Shown here piece after piece: positions 8,304 through 15,193 of a stretch of 64,000 bases of DNA. Both the position numbers and the translations under genes were made by a program. Position 1 is the first letter of the stretch, and each line of letters starts with the position of its first letter. The stretch comes from Bradyrhizobium jicamae (lineage in GTDB: Bacteria; Pseudomonadota; Alphaproteobacteria; Rhizobiales; Xanthobacteraceae). The notes below the pieces were generated by a model. The model did not search any database and was not told the origin of the DNA. It saw nothing but the letters and a program-made list of their open reading frames with translations. Where the stretch lies: contig NZ_JAFCJX010000027.1 of NCBI RefSeq assembly GCF_018130695.1, positions 1-64,000 on the forward strand, written 5' to 3'.

Positions 8304-9578
8304 ATGAACGTCCACGCCGCAGTCAGCGCCGACAAGGCCGAGATGCAGCGCCTCGCCCGCGAGGAAGCCTATGCCACGCCGCTCGCCGATCTGCATCCGG
8401 GCGCGCCAAAGCTGTTCCAGAACGACACGCTGTGGCCGGTGTTCGAGCGGCTGCGCAGGGAAGCGCCGGTGCATTACTGCACCAATGCGCCGATCGAGCC
8501 CTACTGGTCGGTGACCAAGTACAACGACATCATGCATGTCGACACCAGCCACGGCATCTTCTCCTCCGACTCCACGCTCGGCGGCATCTCGATCCGAGAC
8601 GTGCCGCCCGGCTACGACTATCCCTCCTTCATCGCGATGGACCAGCCGAAGCACGCCCATCAGCGCAAGACCGTCTCGCCGATGTTCACGCCTGATCATC
8701 TGGACGAGCTGGCCAAACTGATCCGGCAGCGCTCGGCCTCGGTGCTCGACAACCTGCCGCGCAACGAGACCTTCAACTTCGTCGACCGCGTCTCGATCGA
8801 GCTGACCACGCAGATGCTGGCGACATTGTTCGATTTCCCCTGGGAGGAGCGGCGCAAGCTGACGCGCTGGTCCGACGTCTCGACCGCGCTGCCGAAGAGC
8901 GGCGTCGTGGAATCGCCGGAGCAGCGGCGGCAGGAAATGGACGAGTGCTACGCCTATTTCTCCAAGCTGTGGAACGAGCGCGTCAACGCCCCGCCGCAGA
9001 ACGATCTGCTGTCGATGATGGCGCATAACGACGCCACGCGGCACATGGACCCTGATAATTTGATGGGCAACATCATCCTGCTGATCGTCGGCGGCAACGA
9101 CACCACGCGCAACACCATGAGCGGCTCGGTGCTGGCGCTGCACGAGCATCCCGAGCAGTTCAGGAAGCTGAAAGAGAACCCTGAATTGATCGACACCATG
9201 GTGCCCGAGGTGATCCGCTGGCAGACGCCGCTGGCGCATATGCGGCGCACCGCACTGCAGGACACCGAGATCGGCGGCAAGACGATCAAGAAGGGCGACC
9301 GCGTCGTGATGTGGTACGTCTCGGGCAACCGCGACGAGGAAGTCATCGAGCGGCCCAACGAGTTCATCATCGACCGCGCCCGGCCGCGCATCCACCTCTC
9401 CTTCGGCTTCGGCATCCACCGCTGCGTCGGCATGCGGCTCGCCGAGTTGCAGCTCAAGATCGTCTGGCAGGAGATGCTGAAACGCTTCGACCGCATCGAG
9501 GTGGTCGGCGAGCCGAAGCGGGTCTATTCCAGCTTCGTGCGGGGGATCGAGGATCTGCCGGTGCGGATCCCGGGCTGA
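8304..9578 (+). CDS. Cytochrome P450, CYP153 family (copy 2)
   Basis: This 424-aa tandem paralogue of the preceding P450 has the same motifs: GGNDTTRN in the I helix, EVIR, and FGFGIHRCVG with heme ligand Cys374. Long stretches are identical between the copies, including IELTTQML.TLFDFPWEERRKLTRWSDV and VVMWYVSGNRDE. Differences cluster in the N-terminal third (DVPPGYDYPS versus DVDPDLRRES) and in the region after WSDV, which is near the substrate pocket in P450 structures. The start at 8304 is fixed by GGGAGAG seven bases upstream; the frame is open further left only because it overlaps the first gene. It probably shares a promoter with copy 1. Confidence 0.95.
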   Translation: MNVHAAVSADKAEMQRLAREEAYATPLADLHPGAPKLFQNDTLWPVFERLRREAPVHYCTNAPIEPYWSVTKYNDIMHVDTSHGIFSSDSTLGGISIRDVPPGYDYPSFIAMDQPKHAHQRKTVSPMFTPDHLDELAKLIRQRSASVLDNLPRNETFNFVDRVSIELTTQMLATLFDFPWEERRKLTRWSDVSTALPKSGVVESPEQRRQEMDECYAYFSKLWNERVNAPPQNDLLSMMAHNDATRHMDPDNLMGNIILLIVGGNDTTRNTMSGSVLALHEHPEQFRKLKENPELIDTMVPEVIRWQTPLAHMRRTALQDTEIGGKTIKKGDRVVMWYVSGNRDEEVIERPNEFIIDRARPRIHLSFGFGIHRCVGMRLAELQLKIVWQEMLKRFDRIEVVGEPKRVYSSFVRGIEDLPVRIPG

Positions 9579-9705
9579 GGCCCCGCGGCCGCCTATACAA
9601 TCCCGGCATAGCCGCGAGAACCAGATGCGAAGAGAGGAGTAGCCTCTCACGCGCTAAGCCTCGGGTCATCGCGGGCGCACCACGCGTCCCCTGCCCGAGG
9701 CCACT

Positions 9706-10260
9706 ATGGACCAGATTGCCGTTCACCAGGACAACGCGACCAGCGCCGACTGGGCGGTTGCGATCTACCGCACGCTGAAGGATTTTGGCGTCGCACAGGT
9801 GTCCTACGTTCCCGATGCCGGACATTCCAGGCTGATCAAGCTGTCGCACGCCGATGCAGCGATCAAGACCACGGTGCTCACCACGGAAGAAGAAGGCGTG
9901 GCGCTGTCCGCCGGTGCCTGGCTTGGCGGCGACCGCGCGGTGCTGCTGATGCAGTCGAGCGGCGTCGGCAATTGCATCAACATGCTGTCGCTGATGGCGA
10001 GCTGCCGCTTTCCGTTCCTGACGCTGGTGACGATGCGCGGCGAATGGGCCGAGTTCAATCCATGGCAGATTCCGATGGGCAAGGCGACCCAGCAGGCGAT
10101 GGAGATCATGGGCGTCACCGTGCTGCGGCTGGAGAACCCGGATGATGCGGAAGAAGTGATCTCGGCCGCGGCCTCGCTGGCCTATGACGGCGACCAGCAG
10201 GTCGCGGTGCTGATCTCGCAGAAGATGATCGGTCGCAAGAAGTGGACGGAGACGAAGTGA
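9706..10260 (+). CDS. ThDP-dependent decarboxylase, PYR-domain subunit (ComD-like)
   Basis: This 184-aa protein corresponds to the N-terminal, pyrimidine-binding half of a thiamine-diphosphate enzyme. It most resembles the alpha subunit of sulfopyruvate decarboxylase (ComD) and the matching half of phosphonopyruvate decarboxylase. TTEEEGVALSAGAWLGG contains the ThDP-activating Glu; SSGVGNCINMLSL and the FPFLTLVTMRGEWAEFNPWQIPMGKAT segment are family hallmarks. The partner with the diphosphate-binding half follows in a TGATG overlap, so the two subunits are translationally coupled. The actual 2-oxo acid substrate is unknown; placement after two P450s suggests a catabolic role rather than coenzyme M synthesis. 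Confidence 0.85.
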   Translation: MDQIAVHQDNATSADWAVAIYRTLKDFGVAQVSYVPDAGHSRLIKLSHADAAIKTTVLTTEEEGVALSAGAWLGGDRAVLLMQSSGVGNCINMLSLMASCRFPFLTLVTMRGEWAEFNPWQIPMGKATQQAMEIMGVTVLRLENPDDAEEVISAAASLAYDGDQQVAVLISQKMIGRKKWTETK

Positions 10261-10853
10261 TGGCACAGGAATTCGGCTCCCTCGACCGCCGCGCCGCCGT
10301 GAAGGCCCTGCTCGCCGACCGCGGCGATTTGCTCGTCGTCTCCGGCCTCGGCTCGTCGTCCTACGACCTGTTCGACGCCGGCGATCATGCCGGCAATTTC
10401 TACCTCTGGGGCGCGATGGGCGGTGCGGCGATGGTCGGCCTCGGGCTGGCGCTGGCGCAGCCGCAGCGTCCGGTGCTCGTCATCACCGGCGACGGCGAGC
10501 AACTGATGGGGATCGGCAGCCTGCTGACGGTCGCGGTGAAGAAGCCCGGCAATCTTTCGATTGCGGTGCTCGACAACGGCCATTTCGGTGAGACCGGGAT
10601 GCAGATGAGCCATTCCGGCCTCGGTGCGAAGCTTGAGGTGATCGCGCAAGGTGCGGGGATCACCGATGTCACCGAGATCGCCGACATGAAGGGCATCGAC
10701 GCGTTCGGCGCGGCGCTGAAGGACCTGCGCGGCGGGCCGCGGCTGGCGCGCATCCGCATCTCCTCCGGCGAGGTCGAGCGTGCGCTGCCTCCGCGCGACG
10801 GCACGTATCTCAAGAACCGCTTCCGCGCGCATCTCGGCTTTGCGGTGACGTGA
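10260..10853 (+). CDS. ThDP-dependent decarboxylase, PP-domain subunit (ComE-like)
   Basis: This is the C-terminal, diphosphate/Mg-binding half of a split ThDP enzyme, 197 aa from the preferred start. The ThDP motif begins GDGEQLMGIGSLLT and ends about 28 residues later at LDNGHFGETG, with the canonical GDG and N. The early YLWGAMGGAAMVGLGLALA helix is typical of sulfopyruvate and phosphonopyruvate decarboxylases. I place the start at the ATG overlapping the upstream stop (TGATG at 10258-10262), with GGAG about ten bases before; an in-frame ATG 18 bases earlier is possible. With the preceding gene it should form an alpha/beta heteromer. The LysR gene that follows is convergent. Confidence 0.85.
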   Translation: MAQEFGSLDRRAAVKALLADRGDLLVVSGLGSSSYDLFDAGDHAGNFYLWGAMGGAAMVGLGLALAQPQRPVLVITGDGEQLMGIGSLLTVAVKKPGNLSIAVLDNGHFGETGMQMSHSGLGAKLEVIAQGAGITDVTEIADMKGIDAFGAALKDLRGGPRLARIRISSGEVERALPPRDGTYLKNRFRAHLGFAVT

Positions 10854-10867
10854 TGGGAACGCTGTGC

Positions 10868-11800
10868 TCAGGCGAGCTGGATATCCCAGAGCCCCTCGGC
10901 GCGGCAGGCGGCGGTTTCCTCGCGCAGCAATTTTGCGATCAAGGTGATCGCATTCGAGCCGGGATGCTCGACGGGAGCAGCGAGCGTCAACTCGCGCCGC
11001 GGCGCGGGCTTGGCAATCGGCGCGGTCTCCAGCCGGCCCTCGGCGACCTCGGCGCGGACCGAGGACGGCGGCAGCATGGTGATGCCGAGCCCCGCCTCGA
11101 CGAGGCTGGTCAGCACGCGAAACGAATCCGCCTCCAGCTTGACGTCGAGATTGACTTTCTTCTTGGCCGCGGCGTGCTCGATCATGGCGCGCAGCCCGTG
11201 CGAATGCGAGGGCAGCACCAGGCGCTGGCGCAGCAGCCAGCCGATCTCGACCTGCTTCTTCTGCTTCAATCCGCAGCCGCGCGGGCCGACGGCGACGATG
11301 TTGTCGCGGCCGAGCGGCTGCACCGCCAGATGCAGGTCGACCGACGGACCATAGATCACGGCGAGATCCATCTCGCCGCGATGCAGCCATTCGATCAGGT
11401 GACCGCTGTAGCTTTCGACGATGCAGAGCGCGATGCCGGGAAACTCCTCCATCGTGCGCCGCGCCAGCCGCGCCGACAGCACGCAGCTGACCGTCGGCAC
11501 CATGCCGAGCACGACGCGGCCCGACGGCGCGCCGCCGGCCGACTGGATGTCGTCGCGGATCTGGTCGATCTGCCGCACGATACCGGCGGTGCGCGCCAGC
11601 AGCAGCCGGCCCGCATCGGTCAGCACCATGCCGCGGCCGTTGCGCGTGAACAGGTCGGTGCGCAGCTCGTGCTCGAGCAGCTTGATCTGCCGGCTCAGCG
11701 CCGGCTGCGCCACGCGCAAGGTATCGGAGGCCTTGCTCAGGCTGCCGAGTTCCGCGACGCACGCAAAGGTCCTAAGCTGCCGGAAATCCATACTTGCCAA
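10868..11800 (-). CDS. LysR-family transcriptional regulator
   Basis: This 310-aa regulator has a LysR winged HTH at residues 5-65 (FRQLRTFACVAELGSLSKASDTLRVAQPALSRQIKLLE, then LFTRNGRGMVLTDAG) and a C-terminal effector domain (about 92-300). The sequence flavour (AQPALSRQIKLLEHEL, GLGITMLP) is close to Nac/CbbR-type regulators of small-molecule catabolism. Met1 and Met4 (11791) are both possible starts. It is divergent from the acyl-CoA dehydrogenase/CoA-transferase/dehydratase operon, with a repeat element between, and is its likely regulator. It converges on the ThDP subunit gene with 14 bases between stops. Confidence 0.93.
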   Translation of the reverse strand: MASMDFRQLRTFACVAELGSLSKASDTLRVAQPALSRQIKLLEHELRTDLFTRNGRGMVLTDAGRLLLARTAGIVRQIDQIRDDIQSAGGAPSGRVVLGMVPTVSCVLSARLARRTMEEFPGIALCIVESYSGHLIEWLHRGEMDLAVIYGPSVDLHLAVQPLGRDNIVAVGPRGCGLKQKKQVEIGWLLRQRLVLPSHSHGLRAMIEHAAAKKKVNLDVKLEADSFRVLTSLVEAGLGITMLPPSSVRAEVAEGRLETAPIAKPAPRRELTLAAPVEHPGSNAITLIAKLLREETAACRAEGLWDIQLA

Positions 11801-11886
11801 TCCTGGAAGGCAGGTTCATACGCTATAACAAACAAGCATAGGGAGTTTACCGGGGCCCCACAACAGCGGGCACGTCAGTGCTCAGA

Positions 11887-11972
11887 GCATGATCCGGAAA
11901 AGTGCGAAGCGGTTTTCCGAAGAGATCATGCTCAAATCAAGAGCCGAAGTGCGATGACGCTCATCGCGCTTT
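11887..11972 (+). repeat. Palindromic intergenic repeat, copy A
   Basis: The core at 11887-11931 begins GCATGATCCGGAAAAGTG and ends AGAGATCATGC. It folds as an imperfect hairpin, because GATCCGGAAAA pairs with TTTTCCGAAGAGATC in part. A second block to about 11972, ending CATCGCGCTT, is also shared with copy B at 40691-40774, which lies in the opposite orientation. This is the kind of short dispersed extragenic palindrome common in Bradyrhizobium genomes. It sits between the LysR gene and the acyl-CoA dehydrogenase gene, so it is in the 5' leader or promoter of the latter. Confidence 0.85.
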
Positions 11973-11997
11973 GGGCGCAACTCGGCAAGACACAACA

Positions 11998-13167
11998 ATG
12001 ACCGCACACGACATCCAGCACGACGACCATTCCGACATCCGCGACGCCGTCGCAAAGCTCTGCGCCCAGTTTCCCGGCGAATACTGGCGCAAGCTCGATC
12101 GCGAGATGGCGTATCCGAAGGCGTTCGTCGATGCGCTGACGGAAGCCGGCTATCTCTCGGTGCTGATCCCCGAGGAATATGGCGGCGCCGGCCTGAAGCT
12201 GTCGGCCGCGGCGGCGATCCTGGAGGAGATCCAGCGCGCCGGCTGCAATGGCGGCGGCTGCCATGCGCAGATGTACACGATGGGCACCGTGCTACGGCAC
12301 GGCAACGACGCGCAGAAGGCAAAATATCTGCCGAAGGTCGCGACCGGTGAGCTGCGGCTGCAGGCGTTCGGCGTCACCGAGCCGACCAGCGGCACCGATA
12401 CGTCGTCGCTGAAGACTTTTGCCAAGCGCGAGGGCGATCACTACGTCGTCAACGGCCAGAAGATCTGGACCAGCCGCGCCGAGCATTCCGACCTGATGGT
12501 CCTGCTCGCGCGCACCACGCCGAAGGAGAAGGCGAAGAAGCGCACCGATGGCCTTTCGGTGTTCATCGTCGACATGCGCGAGGTCAAGGGCAAGGGTCTC
12601 GAGATCCGGCCCATCCGGACCATGATGAACCACGCCACCACCGAAGTGTTCTTCAGCGACATGAAGGTGCCGGCCGAGAATCTGATCGGCGAGGAAGGCA
12701 AGGGTTTTCGCTACATCCTCTCGGGCATGAATGCCGAGCGCATCCTGATTGCGGCGGAATGCATCGGCGACGCCAAATGGTTCATCGCGAAGGCCACGAA
12801 CTATGCCAAGGAGCGCAGCGTGTTCGGCCGACCGATCGGCCAGAACCAGGGCATCCAGTTCCCGATCGCCAAGGCCTACGCGCAGATGCGCGCGGCCGAG
12901 CTGATGGTGAAGGAAGCCACCCGCAAATATGAAGCCGGCCTCGACTGCGGCGCCGAGGCCAACATGGCCAAGATGCTGGCGGCCGATGCCTCCTGGGACG
13001 CGGCGAATGCCTGCGTGCAGACCCATGGCGGTTTCGGCTTCGCCGAGGAATACGACGTCGAACGAAAATTCCGCGAGACGCGGCTCTACCAGGTGGCGCC
13101 GATCTCGACCAATCTGATCCTCTCCTACGTCGCCGAGCATGTGCTCGGCATGCCCCGCTCCTACTGA
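11998..13167 (+). CDS. Acyl-CoA dehydrogenase
   Basis: This 389-aa FAD flavoenzyme oxidises an acyl-CoA to the 2-enoyl-CoA, passing electrons to ETF. Visible features are the N-terminal helical domain with LIPEEYGGAGL, the beta-domain signature FGVTEPTSGTDTSSLKT, VNGQKIWTS, and the C-terminal HGGFGFAEEYDVERKFRE. At the position of the MCAD catalytic Glu the chain reads QVAPIST, so that residue is absent. A Glu at 247 in GMNAERIL aligns instead with the catalytic Glu of isovaleryl-CoA-type dehydrogenases, so activity is expected. The start at 11998 follows the repeat element; the longer frame would translate that repeat. It heads a three-gene operon with a CoA-transferase (10 bases on) and a dehydratase. 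Confidence 0.93.
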   Translation: MTAHDIQHDDHSDIRDAVAKLCAQFPGEYWRKLDREMAYPKAFVDALTEAGYLSVLIPEEYGGAGLKLSAAAAILEEIQRAGCNGGGCHAQMYTMGTVLRHGNDAQKAKYLPKVATGELRLQAFGVTEPTSGTDTSSLKTFAKREGDHYVVNGQKIWTSRAEHSDLMVLLARTTPKEKAKKRTDGLSVFIVDMREVKGKGLEIRPIRTMMNHATTEVFFSDMKVPAENLIGEEGKGFRYILSGMNAERILIAAECIGDAKWFIAKATNYAKERSVFGRPIGQNQGIQFPIAKAYAQMRAAELMVKEATRKYEAGLDCGAEANMAKMLAADASWDAANACVQTHGGFGFAEEYDVERKFRETRLYQVAPISTNLILSYVAEHVLGMPRSY

Positions 13168-13177
13168 GTAAGTCAGC

Positions 13178-14290
13178 ATGCTTCCGCTCGAAGGATTGAC
13201 CGTCATCGCCGTCGAACAGGCGGTTGCCGCCCCGTTCTGCTCGTCGCGCCTCGCCGATGCCGGCGCGCATGTCATCAAGGTGGAGCGGCCCGAGGGCGAT
13301 TTCGCCCGCGGCTATGACGCGGCGGCGAAGGGCCAGAGCAGCTACTTCGTCTGGCTCAACCGCGGCAAGGATTCCGTCGTCATCGACCTCGCCACCAGGG
13401 AGGGCCGCGCGACGCTGGAAGAGCTGATCGCGAGCGCCGACGTGCTGCTGCAGAACCTGAAGCCCGGCTCGATGGACAGGCTCGGCTTCTCGCGCGAGCG
13501 GCTGCGCAAGGATTATCCCAAGCTGATCATGTGCACGATCACCGGCTATGGCGACACCGGCCCCTATGCCGACCGCAAGGCGTATGATCTGCTGATCCAG
13601 GCCGAGAGCGGCCTGGCCTCGATCACCGGCGGGCCGGACGGCCCGTCGCGGGTCGGCATCTCCGTCGTCGACATCGCAACGGGGGCCACCGCGCACGCCG
13701 CGATCCTCGAAGCGCTGATCGGACGGGGACGCACGGGCGATGGCGCCGACATCCGCATCTCCATGTTCGACGTGATGGCGGACTGGATGGCGGTGCCGCT
13801 GATCAATTCGGAAGCCGGCAATCCGCCGAAGCGCATGGCGCTTGCCCATCCCTCGATCGCGCCCTACGGCGTGTTCAATTCCAGGGATGGCAAGGGCATC
13901 CTGATCTCGATCCAGAGCGAGCGCGAGTGGAAGAAGCTCTGCGCCGAGGTGCTCGGCCAGCCCGACCTGCCCAATGATCCCCGCTTCGCCAACATGGTCG
14001 AGCGCGTGCGCAACCGCGCGCTGACGGATGCGACCGTCGGCGAAAGTTTTGGCAAGCTCAGCCGCGACGAGCTGCTGGCAAAACTCGACGCCGCCGACAT
14101 CGCCTTTGCCGAGGTCAACACCATGGCCGACCTCGCCGTGCACCCGCATCTGCGCCGCATCGAGGTCGACACGCCGAAGGGCCGCGTCTCCTACGCCGCG
14201 CCGGCCGCGATCTTCGTCGGCGCAGAACGGCAGTACGGCGCGGTGCCAGGGATCGGCGAGCACAAGACGCTTCCGCAAAAGAAGAGTTAA
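13178..14290 (+). CDS. CaiB/BaiF-type family III CoA-transferase
   Basis: This is a 370-aa formyl-CoA transferase-like (family III) enzyme that moves CoA between carboxylic acids. The N-terminal LPLEGLTVIAVEQAVAAPFCSSRLADAGAHVIKVERPEGDFAR and LNRGKDSVVIDL blocks are diagnostic, and the catalytic Asp is in KAYDLLIQAESGL. DVMADWMAVPLI, IAPYGVF and the C-terminal HPHLRRIEVDTPKG complete the family pattern. With the dehydratase just downstream, the operon resembles pathways where a dicarboxylic acid such as a mesaconate or itaconate relative is activated and hydrated; that is inference. It is tightly packed, with 10 bases before and 3 bases after. Confidence 0.92.
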   Translation: MLPLEGLTVIAVEQAVAAPFCSSRLADAGAHVIKVERPEGDFARGYDAAAKGQSSYFVWLNRGKDSVVIDLATREGRATLEELIASADVLLQNLKPGSMDRLGFSRERLRKDYPKLIMCTITGYGDTGPYADRKAYDLLIQAESGLASITGGPDGPSRVGISVVDIATGATAHAAILEALIGRGRTGDGADIRISMFDVMADWMAVPLINSEAGNPPKRMALAHPSIAPYGVFNSRDGKGILISIQSEREWKKLCAEVLGQPDLPNDPRFANMVERVRNRALTDATVGESFGKLSRDELLAKLDAADIAFAEVNTMADLAVHPHLRRIEVDTPKGRVSYAAPAAIFVGAERQYGAVPGIGEHKTLPQKKS

Positions 14291-14293
14291 CAA

Positions 14294-15145
14294 ATGACCG
14301 ACGCGCTCGACCTCGATCATCTCCGCCAATGGATCGGCCGCAGTACGGAGGCGACCGACGTCGTCACCGCGCAGCTGGTGAAGGGCCTGCGTTCGACGTT
14401 GTTCCAGGAGATCGGCGAGCCGGCCAAGGGCGACGCCGCGCCGTGGACCGTGCATTGGTGCCTGGGCCAGCCGGTGTTTCCGATGTCGCAGCTCGGCCCC
14501 GACGGCCACCCGACCCGCGGCGGCTTCCTGCCGCCGGTGCCGCTGCCGCGCCGGATGTGGGCCGGCGGCGAGATCGCATTCATCGATGCCTTGCGCGTCG
14601 GCGACGAGCCGAAGCGGACCTCGACAATCTCGGACGTCACCATCAAGTCGGGCTCGACCGGCACCCTGTGCTTCGTCGCCGTCAATCACGAGGTCACGAC
14701 GTCGCGCGGCGTGGCCATTCGTGAACGCCAGGACATCGTCTATCGCGAGATGACCAAATCGTCCGCAGCCCCGACAAAGGCCCCACCTCCGCCGCCGGCC
14801 GCGCAGCATCGCGAGAGGCATGTCTCCGATGCCGTGCTGCTGTTCCGCTACTCGGCACTGACCTTCAACGGTCACCGCATCCATTACGACCGCGACTACG
14901 TCACCGGCGTCGAGGGCTATCCCGGCCTGATCTTCCATGGGCCCCTGCAGGCCGCGCTGATCGTCGAGCTCGCCGCCAAACTGCGCGGCGGCAAGGCGCC
15001 GAAGACATTCAGCTATCGCGGCGTGCAGCCGCTGTTCGAGGGTAGCGAATTCTCGGTCAATGCGAACGACAAGGACGGCGGGCTCGAGCTGTGGACCGCG
15101 AATGCCGAGGGCCAGCCGACGATGAAAGCTGTGGCGAGCTGGTAG
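14294..15145 (+). CDS. HTD2/mesaconyl-C4-CoA hydratase-like MaoC-family dehydratase
   Basis: At 283 aa this is a double-hotdog protein of the HTD2/FAS1-type dehydratase group, which includes mesaconyl-C4-CoA hydratase. The N-terminal half has WCLGQPVFPMSQLGPDGHP and FLPPVPLPRRMWAGGEI, which are family hallmarks. The C-terminal hotdog carries the catalytic-type segment FNGHRIHYDRDYVTGVEGYPGLIFHGPLQA. A low-complexity linker of Pro and Ala (about 155-170) joins the halves. It adds or removes water across a CoA thioester; the substrate is unknown. It is the last gene of the acyl-CoA dehydrogenase/CoA-transferase operon. Confidence 0.88.
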   Translation: MTDALDLDHLRQWIGRSTEATDVVTAQLVKGLRSTLFQEIGEPAKGDAAPWTVHWCLGQPVFPMSQLGPDGHPTRGGFLPPVPLPRRMWAGGEIAFIDALRVGDEPKRTSTISDVTIKSGSTGTLCFVAVNHEVTTSRGVAIRERQDIVYREMTKSSAAPTKAPPPPPAAQHRERHVSDAVLLFRYSALTFNGHRIHYDRDYVTGVEGYPGLIFHGPLQAALIVELAAKLRGGKAPKTFSYRGVQPLFEGSEFSVNANDKDGGLELWTANAEGQPTMKAVASW

Positions 15146-15193
15146 GCGTGGGTCGAATCTCGGCTTACTCCGACCAACACCACGGCGATTTCG

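Noticed and set aside
11998..13167. Acyl-CoA dehydrogenase thought to lack its catalytic Glu
   Set aside because: The MCAD position is Pro (QVAPIS), but Glu247 in NAERIL matches the isovaleryl-CoA-type catalytic Glu, so the enzyme is probably active.
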